Source: Spirochaetales bacterium (GTDB lineage: Bacteria; Spirochaetota; Spirochaetia; ARS1246). From it: a DNA stretch of 8,948 nucleotides. Under the pieces are notes generated by a model. The model was not told the origin of the DNA, searched no databases, and was given only the letters and a program-made list of their open reading frames with translations. Below are positions 1-6,523 of the stretch, one piece after another. Numbering within the stretch: the stretch's first letter is position 1; each line of letters starts with the position of its first letter. Position numbers and translations under genes: made by a program. The stretch is taken from NCBI GenBank assembly GCA_016930115.1, contig JAFGHN010000008.1:1-8948 (forward strand), written 5' to 3'.

Positions 1-167
1 ACTTCCTTTCTCTGCTCAAAGTACGCGACGTTCTGTTTTGAATAACCTAACGCCAAGCCCTGGGGAATGAGAAAATTTCTTGCGTATCCGGCCGCCACTT
101 CCCGCACATCACCCTCTTCGCCCAGGTTATATACATCCTGTTTCAGTATTACTTTCACTCGTTTCAT
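1..167 (-). CDS. rplI: 50S ribosomal protein L9 (N-terminal part, cut by window edge)
   Basis: L9 binds domain V of 23S rRNA at the base of the L1 stalk and helps maintain reading frame. The visible 55 codons contain the L9 N-terminal domain: a KVILKQDVYNLGEEGDV stretch followed by VAAGYARNFLIPQGLA, the family signature with its Gly-Tyr-Ala-Arg-Asn-Phe-Leu core. The rest of the gene, including the long helix and C-terminal domain, lies left of the window. I chose the ATG at 167 because an AGGAG lies 10 nt upstream, inside the end of the preceding gene. Many L9 proteins start three codons later, where a GTG (158-156) is available, but that GTG is about 19 nt from the AGGAG. It is the last visible gene of the rpsF operon, 7 nt after the DUF2232 stop. 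Confidence 0.95.
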   Translation of the reverse strand, partial: MKRVKVILKQDVYNLGEEGDVREVAAGYARNFLIPQGLALGYSKQNVAYFEQRKE

Positions 168-174
168 CGCAGCC

Positions 175-1140
175 TTACTCCTTCTGTTCCTTCCTGAAAT
201 GTATCCACAACTCGGAAACCCCCAGTACGGGCAGTCCTATGAGAATAACCAGGTTCACACCCGGCCATATAATCAAAACAGCTATACCCGCTACCAGCAA
301 CACTCGCAGATATTTCGAAGCGTTGCGTCTATCAAGTAGCGTCTGCACAATGCCGATCCCCTGCATACCGTAGACGAAAAGCATTAGCGAACCGATATTC
401 CATGCCGCATAGGCAACTGCGCCGATTCCAACCAGATAATCGACAAGCACCAGTGCCCAAGCTCCCAATAGCGGCCAAATCATCTTATCCGGTAAACGGA
501 ACTCGCGCAAACCCGGAGCCCTGATTCCTGATATCCGTCCGGCTATCTTTCGTCCGGCCCATATACTGCCGGCGACGCTGAGGAAATACACAAACAGGTA
601 GTTCCTCAGAAGCATCTCTGTTATATAACCCGTTAGATAATCGACATCGACGGTCGCTCCACCGGCCTCGCTTCCCTCGATGCTCAGTTGAAACAACCGA
701 GCTATCGATTCAACCTGGCCGCGCAAGAACTGAGAGTATCCACCGCTCCTCCCCAAAAAGTAGATGATGGGGATACTCACGATTCCGGCTGCAAGCGAAA
801 CCAGCAGTACCCTATAAAGCGGCCGCAACCGGATCTTCCACGACAGATTCGCCGCGGTAAAGCCTCCGAGAATAAACGCCGGTATGGCAATCTGTGTGAG
901 CAGCAGCCCGCGCTTCAACAACGTGTCTTCTATTGGAGCCGATCGAATAAATCCCGCTATGACAATCGTCGCCATAACCGACAAGCCTGCATATAAGAGA
1001 TGTCTCTCATCTTTGCGGATCAACAGCACCTGCAAAGGAATACAGAACAGCACCACCATATTGAATTGATAGAGGATAAATGAAACAACAGACGTCACAA
1101 GCAGATCGCCCCACTCGCTCCTCCATCTCCTGAAATCCAT
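175..1140 (-). CDS. DUF2232 (YybS-like) integral membrane protein
   Basis: A 321-residue polytopic membrane protein between rpsR and rplI, where DUF2232/YybS-family genes sit in many bacteria. About eight hydrophobic segments are visible, at roughly residues 12-41, 47-65, 78-97, 109-129, 172-198, 221-240, 241-266 and 278-306. A cytoplasmic-looking basic loop (about 195-218) ends in a REFRLPDKMIWPLL motif. A GMQGIGIVQTLL helix and a C-terminal GVSELWIHFRK ending resemble the family pattern. The molecular function of the family is unknown; its operon position suggests co-expression with ribosomal proteins. The start is not certain: no good Shine-Dalgarno precedes the ATG at 1140, which lies 24 nt after the rpsR stop. 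The residues that follow it read directly into the first membrane segment, so the true start is at or close to it. Confidence 0.85.
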   Translation of the reverse strand: MDFRRWRSEWGDLLVTSVVSFILYQFNMVVLFCIPLQVLLIRKDERHLLYAGLSVMATIVIAGFIRSAPIEDTLLKRGLLLTQIAIPAFILGGFTAANLSWKIRLRPLYRVLLVSLAAGIVSIPIIYFLGRSGGYSQFLRGQVESIARLFQLSIEGSEAGGATVDVDYLTGYITEMLLRNYLFVYFLSVAGSIWAGRKIAGRISGIRAPGLREFRLPDKMIWPLLGAWALVLVDYLVGIGAVAYAAWNIGSLMLFVYGMQGIGIVQTLLDRRNASKYLRVLLVAGIAVLIIWPGVNLVILIGLPVLGVSELWIHFRKEQKE

Positions 1141-1164
1141 ACAGTATCCGCAGCAACCTGATTT

Positions 1165-1677
1165 CTACTGTTTTGTAAACGGCAAAAAAGCAAGGGCTCT
1201 CGCTCGCTTAATCTGAACCGACAGATCCCGTTGATGCTTTGCACATGTACCGGTAATTCTTCGCGGTAGTATCTTCCCACGCTCGGTAATAAACCTCCGC
1301 AGAAGATCCGGATTCTTGTAATCGGCGACAAGATTCTGGGTGCAAAATCTGCATACTTTCTTTCGGAAGTAGGACCGCCCCCGTCCTCCGCCGCCGCCAC
1401 GGTAACCACGATCCCCACGATCATCCCGATCTCCACCGCGGTCATCACGGTCTCCACGGTCTCCCCTGCCCCGGCGGCCCTCGCGATCATCCGAATCGCC
1501 CTGGTCATCAAAGCCATTATCGTTAAACGAATCATCCCGGCTGTATCTTTCCCTGCGTGGCCGGTCTTCTCTTGTGGCGCCTTCAGGCCGCTCTCGCCGT
1601 TCGGCAGTGTCCGGCCGCTTCGGGGTTTCCCCGGTCTCGATTATCTGTTCGTTCTTGTTTGCATTCTCATCGGACAT
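1165..1677 (-). CDS. rpsR: 30S ribosomal protein S18 with long Arg/Gly/Asp-rich N-terminal extension
   Basis: S18 sits on the 30S platform, where it heterodimerises with S6 and contacts 16S rRNA helix 22. The canonical domain is residues 101-170, with KVCRFC, FITERGKILPRRITGTCAKH and a basic IKRARALAFLPF end. Cys109, Cys112, Cys145 and His148 form a CxxC...CxxH set, suggesting the zinc-binding form of S18. Residues 1-100 are extra: an acidic/basic polar stretch (1-65), then a low-complexity Arg/Gly/Asp tract ending GYRGGGGGRG. Bacterial S18 is usually about 70-95 residues, so 170 is long. No Met, Val or Leu occurs in residues 2-107, so no internal ATG, GTG or TTG could give a short S18 and the extension must be translated. 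AGGAG lies about 12 nt before the ATG, a rather long spacing. The gene follows ssb by 65 nt. Confidence 0.95.
   Translation of the reverse strand: MSDENANKNEQIIETGETPKRPDTAERRERPEGATREDRPRRERYSRDDSFNDNGFDDQGDSDDREGRRGRGDRGDRDDRGGDRDDRGDRGYRGGGGGRGRSYFRKKVCRFCTQNLVADYKNPDLLRRFITERGKILPRRITGTCAKHQRDLSVQIKRARALAFLPFTKQ
1378..1482 (-). repeat. Imperfect 9-nt coding repeat in rpsR (Gly-Asp-Arg units)
   Basis: In the S18 reading frame this stretch encodes residues 66-100, made of Gly-Asp-Arg, Asp-Asp-Arg and Gly-Gly units. The underlying DNA is a degenerate 9-nt repeat of the form GGR-GAY-CGN. Third positions vary between copies: Arg is CGT, CGC or CGG, Asp is GAC or GAT, and Gly uses all four codons. 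This suggests old slippage-derived repeats whose amino acid sequence has been kept, rather than a fresh expansion. Confidence 0.8.
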
Positions 1678-1742
1678 AATTCGTGTATTCTCCTTTTGTC
1701 CTGTGTACTGTAAAGACAGCTTTTTATAGAGGACCGCGTGCG

Positions 1743-2177
1743 TCAGAATGGGATATCGTCCTCAAATTCCCCTGCAGGCTCAGCGGGTGCGTTGTCATAG
1801 TTCTCAAACGAGTCGCCGTCTCGCGGCTGGGCTTGTGTCTGCCCGCCCCTTCCGCCGCCGCCCAGGAGCTGGACGTTGAAAGCGGCGATTTCCACTTTGC
1901 TTCTCGGCTGACCGTCCTGCTCCCACCGGTTCTGGCGTAACTCTCCATCAATTCCGACTTGTTTGCCTTTCACGAGGTATTGATTTATTGCCTCTCCCTG
2001 TTTGCCGAAAAGCACGACGTCGAAAAAATGGGCTTCATCTTCCCACCTGTCACCGGTCTTCTTTCTGCGATTTATCGCCACCGAAAACTTACAGACAGCG
2101 GTTCCTCCCCCGGTGTAACGCAGCTCCGCGTCCCGGGTAAGCCTTCCCACAAGGATAACCCTGTTTATATCCGCCAT
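1743..2177 (-). CDS. ssb: Single-stranded DNA-binding protein
   Basis: A 144-residue SSB that coats single-stranded DNA in replication, recombination and repair and recruits partner proteins through its C-terminal tail. The N-terminal OB fold (about 1-110) is typical: it opens INRVILVGRLTRDAELRYT and continues with FSVAINRR, a Trp in DRWEDEAHFFDVVLFGK, then NQYLVKGKQVGIDGELRQ and WEQDGQ. A short Gly/Gln-rich linker follows (about 110-125). The acidic tip ends DDIPF, the conserved protein-interaction motif. The gene starts 1 nt after the rpsF stop (TAA-C-ATG), and only a weak purine stretch precedes it, so translational coupling to rpsF is likely. Placement of ssb between rpsF and rpsR is common in bacteria. 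Confidence 0.97.
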   Translation of the reverse strand: MADINRVILVGRLTRDAELRYTGGGTAVCKFSVAINRRKKTGDRWEDEAHFFDVVLFGKQGEAINQYLVKGKQVGIDGELRQNRWEQDGQPRSKVEIAAFNVQLLGGGGRGGQTQAQPRDGDSFENYDNAPAEPAGEFEDDIPF

Positions 2178-2178
2178 G

Positions 2179-2457
2179 TTACTGCTTCTTAATGAATAAG
2201 TGCCTGAGGACCGGATCCATGAGTTTTACAGCTTTTGACATGTCGTTGATTTTAAAAGGATCAATCTGGGCTTCGAAAAAGTAATAGTGGCCCCGAGTTT
2301 CCTTCTTCACAGGGTAGGCAAGGTCGCGCGTACCTACATCTTCTTCTTTTGTGATGGTTACTTCCGAACGGGAGAATTCATTCTTGACGAGCTCTATTCC
2401 TTGTTTGTAGAGCTCTTCTTCAGGTCGGAAGACAAATACAGCCTCATACGCTCTCAT
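2179..2457 (-). CDS. rpsF: 30S ribosomal protein S6
   Basis: S6 is a small-subunit platform protein that binds 16S rRNA as a heterodimer with S18, encoded two genes downstream. The 92-residue product has the expected length and pattern: MRAYEAVFVFRPEEE at the start, RDLAYPVKKETRGHYYFFE in the middle strands, then DPVLRHLFIKK. The frame is open upstream for another 29 codons to an ATG at 2544. I chose the ATG at 2457 because it gives the normal S6 N-terminus and follows AGAAGGAGG by 4 nt, a near-perfect ribosome-binding site. It is the first gene of the operon; see the promoter and leader entries. Confidence 0.96.
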   Translation of the reverse strand: MRAYEAVFVFRPEEELYKQGIELVKNEFSRSEVTITKEEDVGTRDLAYPVKKETRGHYYFFEAQIDPFKINDMSKAVKLMDPVLRHLFIKKQ

Positions 2458-2479
2458 AATTCCTCCTTCTGGGTATATG

Positions 2480-2510
2480 TCCTCGGCGCGAACGCTCGCT
2501 GCCGGCAGGA
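2480..2510 (-). promoter_or_regulatory. Stem-loop in the rpsF leader, candidate S6:S18 autoregulatory RNA
   Basis: Transcribed from the minus strand, this stretch can fold into a hairpin. UCCU (2510-2507) pairs with AGGA (2483-2480). CGGC pairs with GCCG and GCGA pairs with UCGC around a GCGU loop, with one bulged A. In an alternative register a CCG trinucleotide (2486-2484) is left unpaired beside the AGGA strand. Leaders of rpsF operons in many phyla carry an RNA that binds the S6:S18 complex and has an unpaired CCG mimicking the 16S rRNA site. Position and CCG fit that family. I folded it by eye, so membership is inference. Confidence 0.45.
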
Positions 2511-2525
2511 TAAAGAGGCCCGACA

Positions 2526-2554
2526 AAACTACCACCTGTATCATCCAATGTCAA
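2526..2554 (-). promoter_or_regulatory. Sigma70-type promoter of the rpsF operon
   Basis: On the minus strand a perfect TTGACA (2554-2549) is followed after exactly 17 nt by TAGTTT (2531-2526, three matches to TATAAT). Transcription would begin near 2519, giving a leader of about 60 nt that holds the stem-loop and the strong ribosome-binding site of rpsF. It is well placed for the rpsF-ssb-rpsR-DUF2232-rplI operon. Confidence 0.65.
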
Positions 2555-2606
2555 GTCACCGCGTTTTCTCACCGATTATTAGGAAAGAATCTAAAGGGGT
2601 GATTCC

Positions 2607-3062
2607 GTGGCTGAAAAGCTTTATTACGACGATAATCTGTTCTACCTCAATGAAATTATTGCCAGTCTTGATGACGCCCTCAGACTTGATATTGATTCGG
2701 ATCTGTTTCTCGACAAGTTCGTCGAGGATATTATGTTTGTCGAATCAATACTCGACAGGCTCTATCTCGCTCTGAAGGAGAATGAACTGCTTATCCGTCG
2801 GGCCGAATATTTGAGGCGCATCATGCGTTCCAAACATGTTTTCGCAGACCTGCTCTCCGGCATCATGAGCGGTGAATCGGCTTTGGGCCAAAACCTGTAC
2901 CCCTTCTTCCCGAAATTCAGAGAGCTTATTAACGAACAACGCGAGCACATCAACGAAATACGCGGGTTGTTGAGCTCCCCGGCGTCCGCTCTCCAGCCTG
3001 AAGATATGGTGTCGCAGGAAGAGTTCCGTATCCTGCTTGAAGATACGAGCGAAAACATGTAG
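2607..3062 (+). CDS. Hypothetical protein, helical, acidic (151 aa)
   Basis: I do not recognise this protein. It starts at a GTG at 2607 with AAAGGGGTGA about 7 nt upstream. The product has 151 residues, appears almost entirely alpha-helical with heptad-like Leu/Ile/Phe spacing, and is acidic in its N-terminal third, which repeats Leu-Asp-Asp, Asp-Ile-Asp and Val-Glu-Asp patterns (residues 18-50). A basic patch follows (RRAEYLRRIMRSK, 64-76), then a helix with QREHINEIRGLL (111-122) and a polar tail. There is no signal peptide, membrane segment or Cys/His metal site, so a soluble cytoplasmic protein is likely. It is divergent from rpsF across about 150 nt, and only weak promoter-like sequence (GATTAT at 2574-2579) lies in front of it. 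It converges with the HAD gene. Clean frame and start signals make it a real gene. Confidence 0.8.
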   Translation: MAEKLYYDDNLFYLNEIIASLDDALRLDIDSDLFLDKFVEDIMFVESILDRLYLALKENELLIRRAEYLRRIMRSKHVFADLLSGIMSGESALGQNLYPFFPKFRELINEQREHINEIRGLLSSPASALQPEDMVSQEEFRILLEDTSENM

Positions 3063-3085
3063 CAAATCGCGATCGGACTACTCCG

Positions 3086-3799
3086 TCAGCGAAGTCCCTC
3101 GACCAGTCCGGCAAAGTCTTCTTCCATAAGGACCTTGATCCCGGCGCGAAGCCACGCCGGCTGAACGTAACCCCACGCCGCAAGATAGCAGGTGATCCTC
3201 GGATCAACGTGGCCGGAAAAATGGTCGATCTGATCATCGACAAAAACGGCGGTTTCATAATTGCCGATATGGCCTTCGATCACGTCGATTTTGCGGTCCT
3301 TCCCTGAGCAGATTATTCTCCTGTCGTCCCAGGGAAGCCCGCCGGAAGCCAGTATCTCTGAAACGAAGGAGACTTCTTTCGTCGTGAGAATCCATGCCCA
3401 GCCGGAGGCCTGCCTTAACGGTTCAAAAACGTGGGCGTAAATCCGGTTGAGTCTGAGCCAGTAGGCCTTATCTCCGTCGAGAAGCCTCTTTCTGACCGCA
3501 TAGAACTGCTGATGATACGCGTCCATTCCCGCGTCACCGACAATCGCAGCCTGGATATCAAAGTCGGCCTGGTTCGCCAATTTTATTCCCATGTCGATGC
3601 AACGCTGCAGGAGGACATAGTCCCCTCCCCGCCTGATCAACGGCCTGTATTTTCGGAACAGCCGGTAATCCGATAGCGATATACTTGCGGGTTCCCGGTC
3701 ACCGTGTCCAAAATAGGCCAGCCAGGAACTAACAAAACATTCGTTTACGGAGTCACAAATCACTCCGTCAAAATCGATAAAGAGCAGTGATTTTCCCAT
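3086..3799 (-). CDS. HAD-superfamily hydrolase (phosphatase-like)
   Basis: A 237-residue HAD hydrolase, probably a small-molecule phosphatase. Motif I is FIDFDGVICDS, with nucleophile Asp9 and acid/base Asp11. Motif II is the Thr in WILTTKE (Thr139/140). A motif III lysine lies in SGKDRK (167-172), and motif IV is the Asp pair in FVDDQ (188-189). All catalytic positions are present. The segment between motifs I and II (about 20-130) is long and helical, as expected for a C1-type cap that sets substrate choice. The substrate cannot be read from the sequence. The frame is open to an ATG at 3874, which would overlap glk. I chose the ATG at 3799 because motif I then sits at the usual distance from the N-terminus and GGGAAG lies about 9 nt upstream. 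It is divergent from glk, so a sugar-phosphate substrate is possible but only inferred. Confidence 0.85.
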   Translation of the reverse strand: MGKSLLFIDFDGVICDSVNECFVSSWLAYFGHGDREPASISLSDYRLFRKYRPLIRRGGDYVLLQRCIDMGIKLANQADFDIQAAIVGDAGMDAYHQQFYAVRKRLLDGDKAYWLRLNRIYAHVFEPLRQASGWAWILTTKEVSFVSEILASGGLPWDDRRIICSGKDRKIDVIEGHIGNYETAVFVDDQIDHFSGHVDPRITCYLAAWGYVQPAWLRAGIKVLMEEDFAGLVEGLR

Positions 3800-3826
3800 C
3801 TTGTCGGTCTTCCCATTCTTTCGCAT

Positions 3827-3856
3827 TTGCGTAATGCTTGTTGCAGGCACTATACA
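3827..3856. promoter_or_regulatory. Weak candidate promoter region between the HAD gene and glk
   Basis: The two divergent start codons are only 73 nt apart (3800-3872). On the plus strand TTGCGT (3827-3832) is separated by 18 nt from TATACA (3851-3856). On the minus strand the overlapping bases 3854-3849 read TATAGT, but without a good -35. The plus-strand call is doubtful: its transcript would begin near 3862 and lose the AAGG that precedes the glk start. Confidence 0.25.
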
Positions 3857-3872
3857 GCAAGGTCTCGGTCTC

Positions 3873-4940
3873 ATGGAAGTGAAATGGATTGACGCCGGTA
3901 AAAGCTGGGATGACTACATCCTGAGCGGTGATATCGGCGGAACAAACACGAATATCGCCCTCGTCGGCCGTACCGGCCGGACTTACCGCATCATTCTCAA
4001 AATAAGATTCGAAAGCACCCAAATCGTGGAATTCGCTCCGATTATCCGGACGACCCTCGATGTCATCAAGGAGAAGAACACGGCCTTTCTCCCGTCAAAA
4101 TGCTGTCTCTGTGCGGCAGGCCCCATCCGCGAGAATCGTTCTTCGCCCACCAACTTGATCTGGCACATCGATGGAAATGCCCTTGCACGCGAGTTTTCTT
4201 TCCCTGTTATCGTCATAAACGACTTTCAGGCGATTTGCCTTGCACTGCCGCTGCTCGACACCGATGACAGGACCGTTCTACTCCCGGTGCCCCATACAGA
4301 CGGTTTGACGCCGGCGCCAACGGGTGAAACCAAAGCGGTCGCCGGCGCCGGCACTGGTCTCGGTGTCGGCCTCCTCACAAAGCCCGAGGGGAAGTATATC
4401 AGCCTGCCTTCTGAAGGCGGCCATACGGATTTTGCCCCGTTTGACGAAGAGACCGAAGAGCTGTGCAAATACGTTGCGCGCCGCTACGACGCGCCACCCG
4501 GAGCGGAGCTCTTTCTTTCGGGACGCGGTATGACCGAAATTTTCAAGTTCTACAGAGACCGCAAAAAGATCAAACTTGACGGTGTCCTTGAAACGATCAG
4601 CGGGGCGAAGGAGGAAGACATCCCTCCGCTCATTTCCCGGTACGCCGGAGAAAGCATCGAATGCCGGAATATGATGAAACTGTTCTTTCGCATATTCGGC
4701 AACTTTGCCTCCAGGGTCAGTCTGTTTTTCCTTCCCCATGCCGGCATGTTCCTCGCCGGAGGGATCATCATCCGCCACGCAAACCTGGTACTTGAGGACG
4801 ATACATTCATGCAGGTTTATGAAAACAACTACAACGGGAAGATACGTGAAGTGCTGAAACATATTCCCGTTTATATTTTGAAGGATTATTCGATATCGCT
4901 GCTTGGGGCAGCTCACGCAGCGGTATCCCATGCAACGTAG
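3873..4940 (+). CDS. glk: Glucokinase (bacterial Glk family)
   Basis: ATP-dependent glucokinase, converting glucose to glucose-6-phosphate in the cytoplasm. The 355-residue protein follows E. coli Glk along its length. GDIGGTNTNIAL (19-30) is the phosphate-1 loop and IND (115-117) holds the catalytic Asp117. GAGTGLGVGLL (158-168) is the second phosphate loop, SLPSEGGHTDFAP (177-189) carries the Glu and His of the sugar site, and MFLAGGIIIR (292-301) is the adenosine motif. IPVYIL and SLLGAA close the C-terminus. It lacks the CxCGxxGCxE motif of ROK kinases, so it belongs to the Glk family proper. I chose the ATG at 3873 (AAGG 10 nt upstream). An in-frame ATG at 3834 and a TTG at 3801 would add residues unlike the family, and the TTG would nearly abut the HAD start. 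The N-terminus is still about ten residues longer than E. coli Glk. The UDPGP gene follows after 22 nt. Confidence 0.92.
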   Translation: MEVKWIDAGKSWDDYILSGDIGGTNTNIALVGRTGRTYRIILKIRFESTQIVEFAPIIRTTLDVIKEKNTAFLPSKCCLCAAGPIRENRSSPTNLIWHIDGNALAREFSFPVIVINDFQAICLALPLLDTDDRTVLLPVPHTDGLTPAPTGETKAVAGAGTGLGVGLLTKPEGKYISLPSEGGHTDFAPFDEETEELCKYVARRYDAPPGAELFLSGRGMTEIFKFYRDRKKIKLDGVLETISGAKEEDIPPLISRYAGESIECRNMMKLFFRIFGNFASRVSLFFLPHAGMFLAGGIIIRHANLVLEDDTFMQVYENNYNGKIREVLKHIPVYILKDYSISLLGAAHAAVSHAT

Positions 4941-4962
4941 ATACGCGCCGGGAGGTCGGCAA

Positions 4963-6471
4963 ATGGAAAAAATAGCCCAGGACATGAAATCGAAGCACGT
5001 GGATATATCATTGACGCTTTCGATACTTGAAAGACTGAACCGCGGAGATTACTCGAGTGAACCTGCGACCGTCGGCGCGCTGCCGGGACCGGACGACCCG
5101 GCCATTGTTGATTGTGGTGGCCCTCTCTCGTTTACGGTCAAGAAATCCTTCGCGGTGGGCGCCTTCCAACGTTTCGGTTCACCGGTAGATCCAACGAATT
5201 TTGGATCCTTATCGGGCAACGACCTGATTTTCGATGAAGCCGGCCTCGAAAAGCTCGGGTCTGCGCTCGCTCCGCTCCTCTCCTACGGCGTTCTGAACGG
5301 AGGCTCGGCAACAAGTTACGCGGATATCACCAGAAACCGGAGCTTTGACCCCGGCCTTTTCGAATACTACGCCGATGTTTTTGATTCATTTTCAGATTCC
5401 CTCCGGGGAATGCCGAAAGGTTTGACTCCAGCCTACGTCCAGCCCGGCCTCACCCCGGGGCCAACTTTTATGGAACTCAAAATGCGCGGCTTGCTTGCCG
5501 GCGGTGTGCGGGCAAAATCGGCGACGGATGCGGGTTGCGGGCTTGAACCGTATCTACCGGCTTATCAGATGACAAGCATGAGCAACGACGATGCGATCCG
5601 GCAGGCTTACGCCGGATACAGAAACTCCCCGCTGCTTGCCGAACTCAACGCCGCGAGCGCATGGGATGTCACCCAGTTGGAAACGGCGATACAGCCGTTG
5701 ATCACTGCGTTTGAAAGAACGGGCGGTCGGTGGTCGATTTTTTCCAAAGCGCATGGTAGGGAAAACTCGGTCCTTCCGCTTCCCGGCGGACACGGACAGT
5801 GCTTTGTAACACTCAAGCGGGTGTTCGAACGACTGCGGAATATGGGAAAGCGATTTGTACTGCTCGGCAACGTCGATAATCTTGGGAATATGCCCAAGCC
5901 GGCCTACCTGGCACTGCTCGCGCTGTCCGGCGCCCCGGCGGGTTTTGAATTCGCCTACCGGACACCGGTGGACGTGAAGGGGGGGATATTGGTAAGGGAC
6001 AAGAGCGGACGGCTGACCTGCGCGGATATCGGCCCGGCGATCAGGCAGGAGGACGTCCTGGAGGCAGAGAAAGGCGGGGCAAAGATACTGTTCAACTGTG
6101 CCACGGGGCTCTTCTCGCTTGATTATCTGGTGGAAAATATCGATAGGATTGTTGACTCAATTCCATTGCGCGTGAGTAAGCAGCAAAAAGACGCCGGGCT
6201 CTACTATCAGGCGGAGCAGATAACCTGGGAGGTAATAAGCCTGATGGACAATCCGTTGATTTTCGGCGTGAGAAAGCATGAACGATTCCTGGCAGCCAAG
6301 CTTTTTATCGAGAACCTCCTCACAAGCGGTATCGGCCTTGATGACCCCGGCTTTCCCGCCGGGCCCGAAATGAAGAAAACAGCGGTTATGCTCAACAACG
6401 GGCTCACGAACCTGCTCAGTTCGGTCTACGCAATGGATTTCAAGGCAGGACGCTGGAGACCGCGGGCGTAA
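4963..6471 (+). CDS. UDPGP-family nucleotidyltransferase (probable UTP--sugar-1-phosphate uridylyltransferase)
   Basis: A 502-residue member of the UDPGP family, which includes eukaryotic UDP-glucose and UDP-N-acetylglucosamine pyrophosphorylases. These make UDP-sugars from UTP and a sugar-1-phosphate. Family landmarks in order are LNGGSATSYAD (111-121, uridine loop), LPGGHGQ (273-279), GNVDNLG (302-308), FAYRTPVDVKGG (330-341, with the conserved Lys339), LFNCATGLFSLD (376-387), and a C-terminal KHERFLAAKLFIENLL stretch matching the family's Arg/Lys-Phe...Lys segment. The uridine loop is divergent: the usual Gly after Asn-Gly-Gly-Leu and the following Gly-Pro-Lys are absent. I chose the ATG at 4963 because GGGAGG stands 7 nt upstream; earlier in-frame starts (4903, 4930) overlap the glk end. 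Probably co-transcribed with glk, with phosphoglucomutase elsewhere linking the two. Exact sugar specificity is not decidable from sequence alone. Confidence 0.82.
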   Translation: MEKIAQDMKSKHVDISLTLSILERLNRGDYSSEPATVGALPGPDDPAIVDCGGPLSFTVKKSFAVGAFQRFGSPVDPTNFGSLSGNDLIFDEAGLEKLGSALAPLLSYGVLNGGSATSYADITRNRSFDPGLFEYYADVFDSFSDSLRGMPKGLTPAYVQPGLTPGPTFMELKMRGLLAGGVRAKSATDAGCGLEPYLPAYQMTSMSNDDAIRQAYAGYRNSPLLAELNAASAWDVTQLETAIQPLITAFERTGGRWSIFSKAHGRENSVLPLPGGHGQCFVTLKRVFERLRNMGKRFVLLGNVDNLGNMPKPAYLALLALSGAPAGFEFAYRTPVDVKGGILVRDKSGRLTCADIGPAIRQEDVLEAEKGGAKILFNCATGLFSLDYLVENIDRIVDSIPLRVSKQQKDAGLYYQAEQITWEVISLMDNPLIFGVRKHERFLAAKLFIENLLTSGIGLDDPGFPAGPEMKKTAVMLNNGLTNLLSSVYAMDFKAGRWRPRA

Positions 6472-6523
6472 AAACAGCAAGAATCGGGTCGATAACATCC
6501 GGCGGTTGACGTATGATACAGAC

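Noticed and set aside
1095..1535. A 146-codon minus-strand frame across rpsR, rich in Met, Ala and Val.
   Set aside because: It is the out-of-frame reading of the rpsR repeat tract; the S18 frame is unambiguous and the composition follows from the repeat.
1678..1742. A possible small hairpin (CUGU-CUUU-ACAG) between ssb and rpsR, considered as an attenuator or internal terminator.
   Set aside because: Only four base pairs, no U tract, and the genes belong to a commonly conserved operon.
2458..2544. A 29-codon upstream extension of rpsF with a hydrophobic start, which would look like a signal peptide on S6.
   Set aside because: It covers the promoter -10 and the leader hairpin, has no ribosome-binding site, and S6 is never exported. 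The ATG at 2457 has a near-perfect Shine-Dalgarno.
3063..3085. A possible bidirectional terminator between the convergent 151-residue protein gene and the HAD gene.
   Set aside because: The 23-nt gap has only a short CGCGATCG-like palindrome and no T run on either strand.
4278..4985. A 235-codon minus-strand open frame opposite glk.
   Set aside because: It resembles no family and sits antisense to a gene with full glucokinase motifs; it is a by-product of GC-rich codon use.
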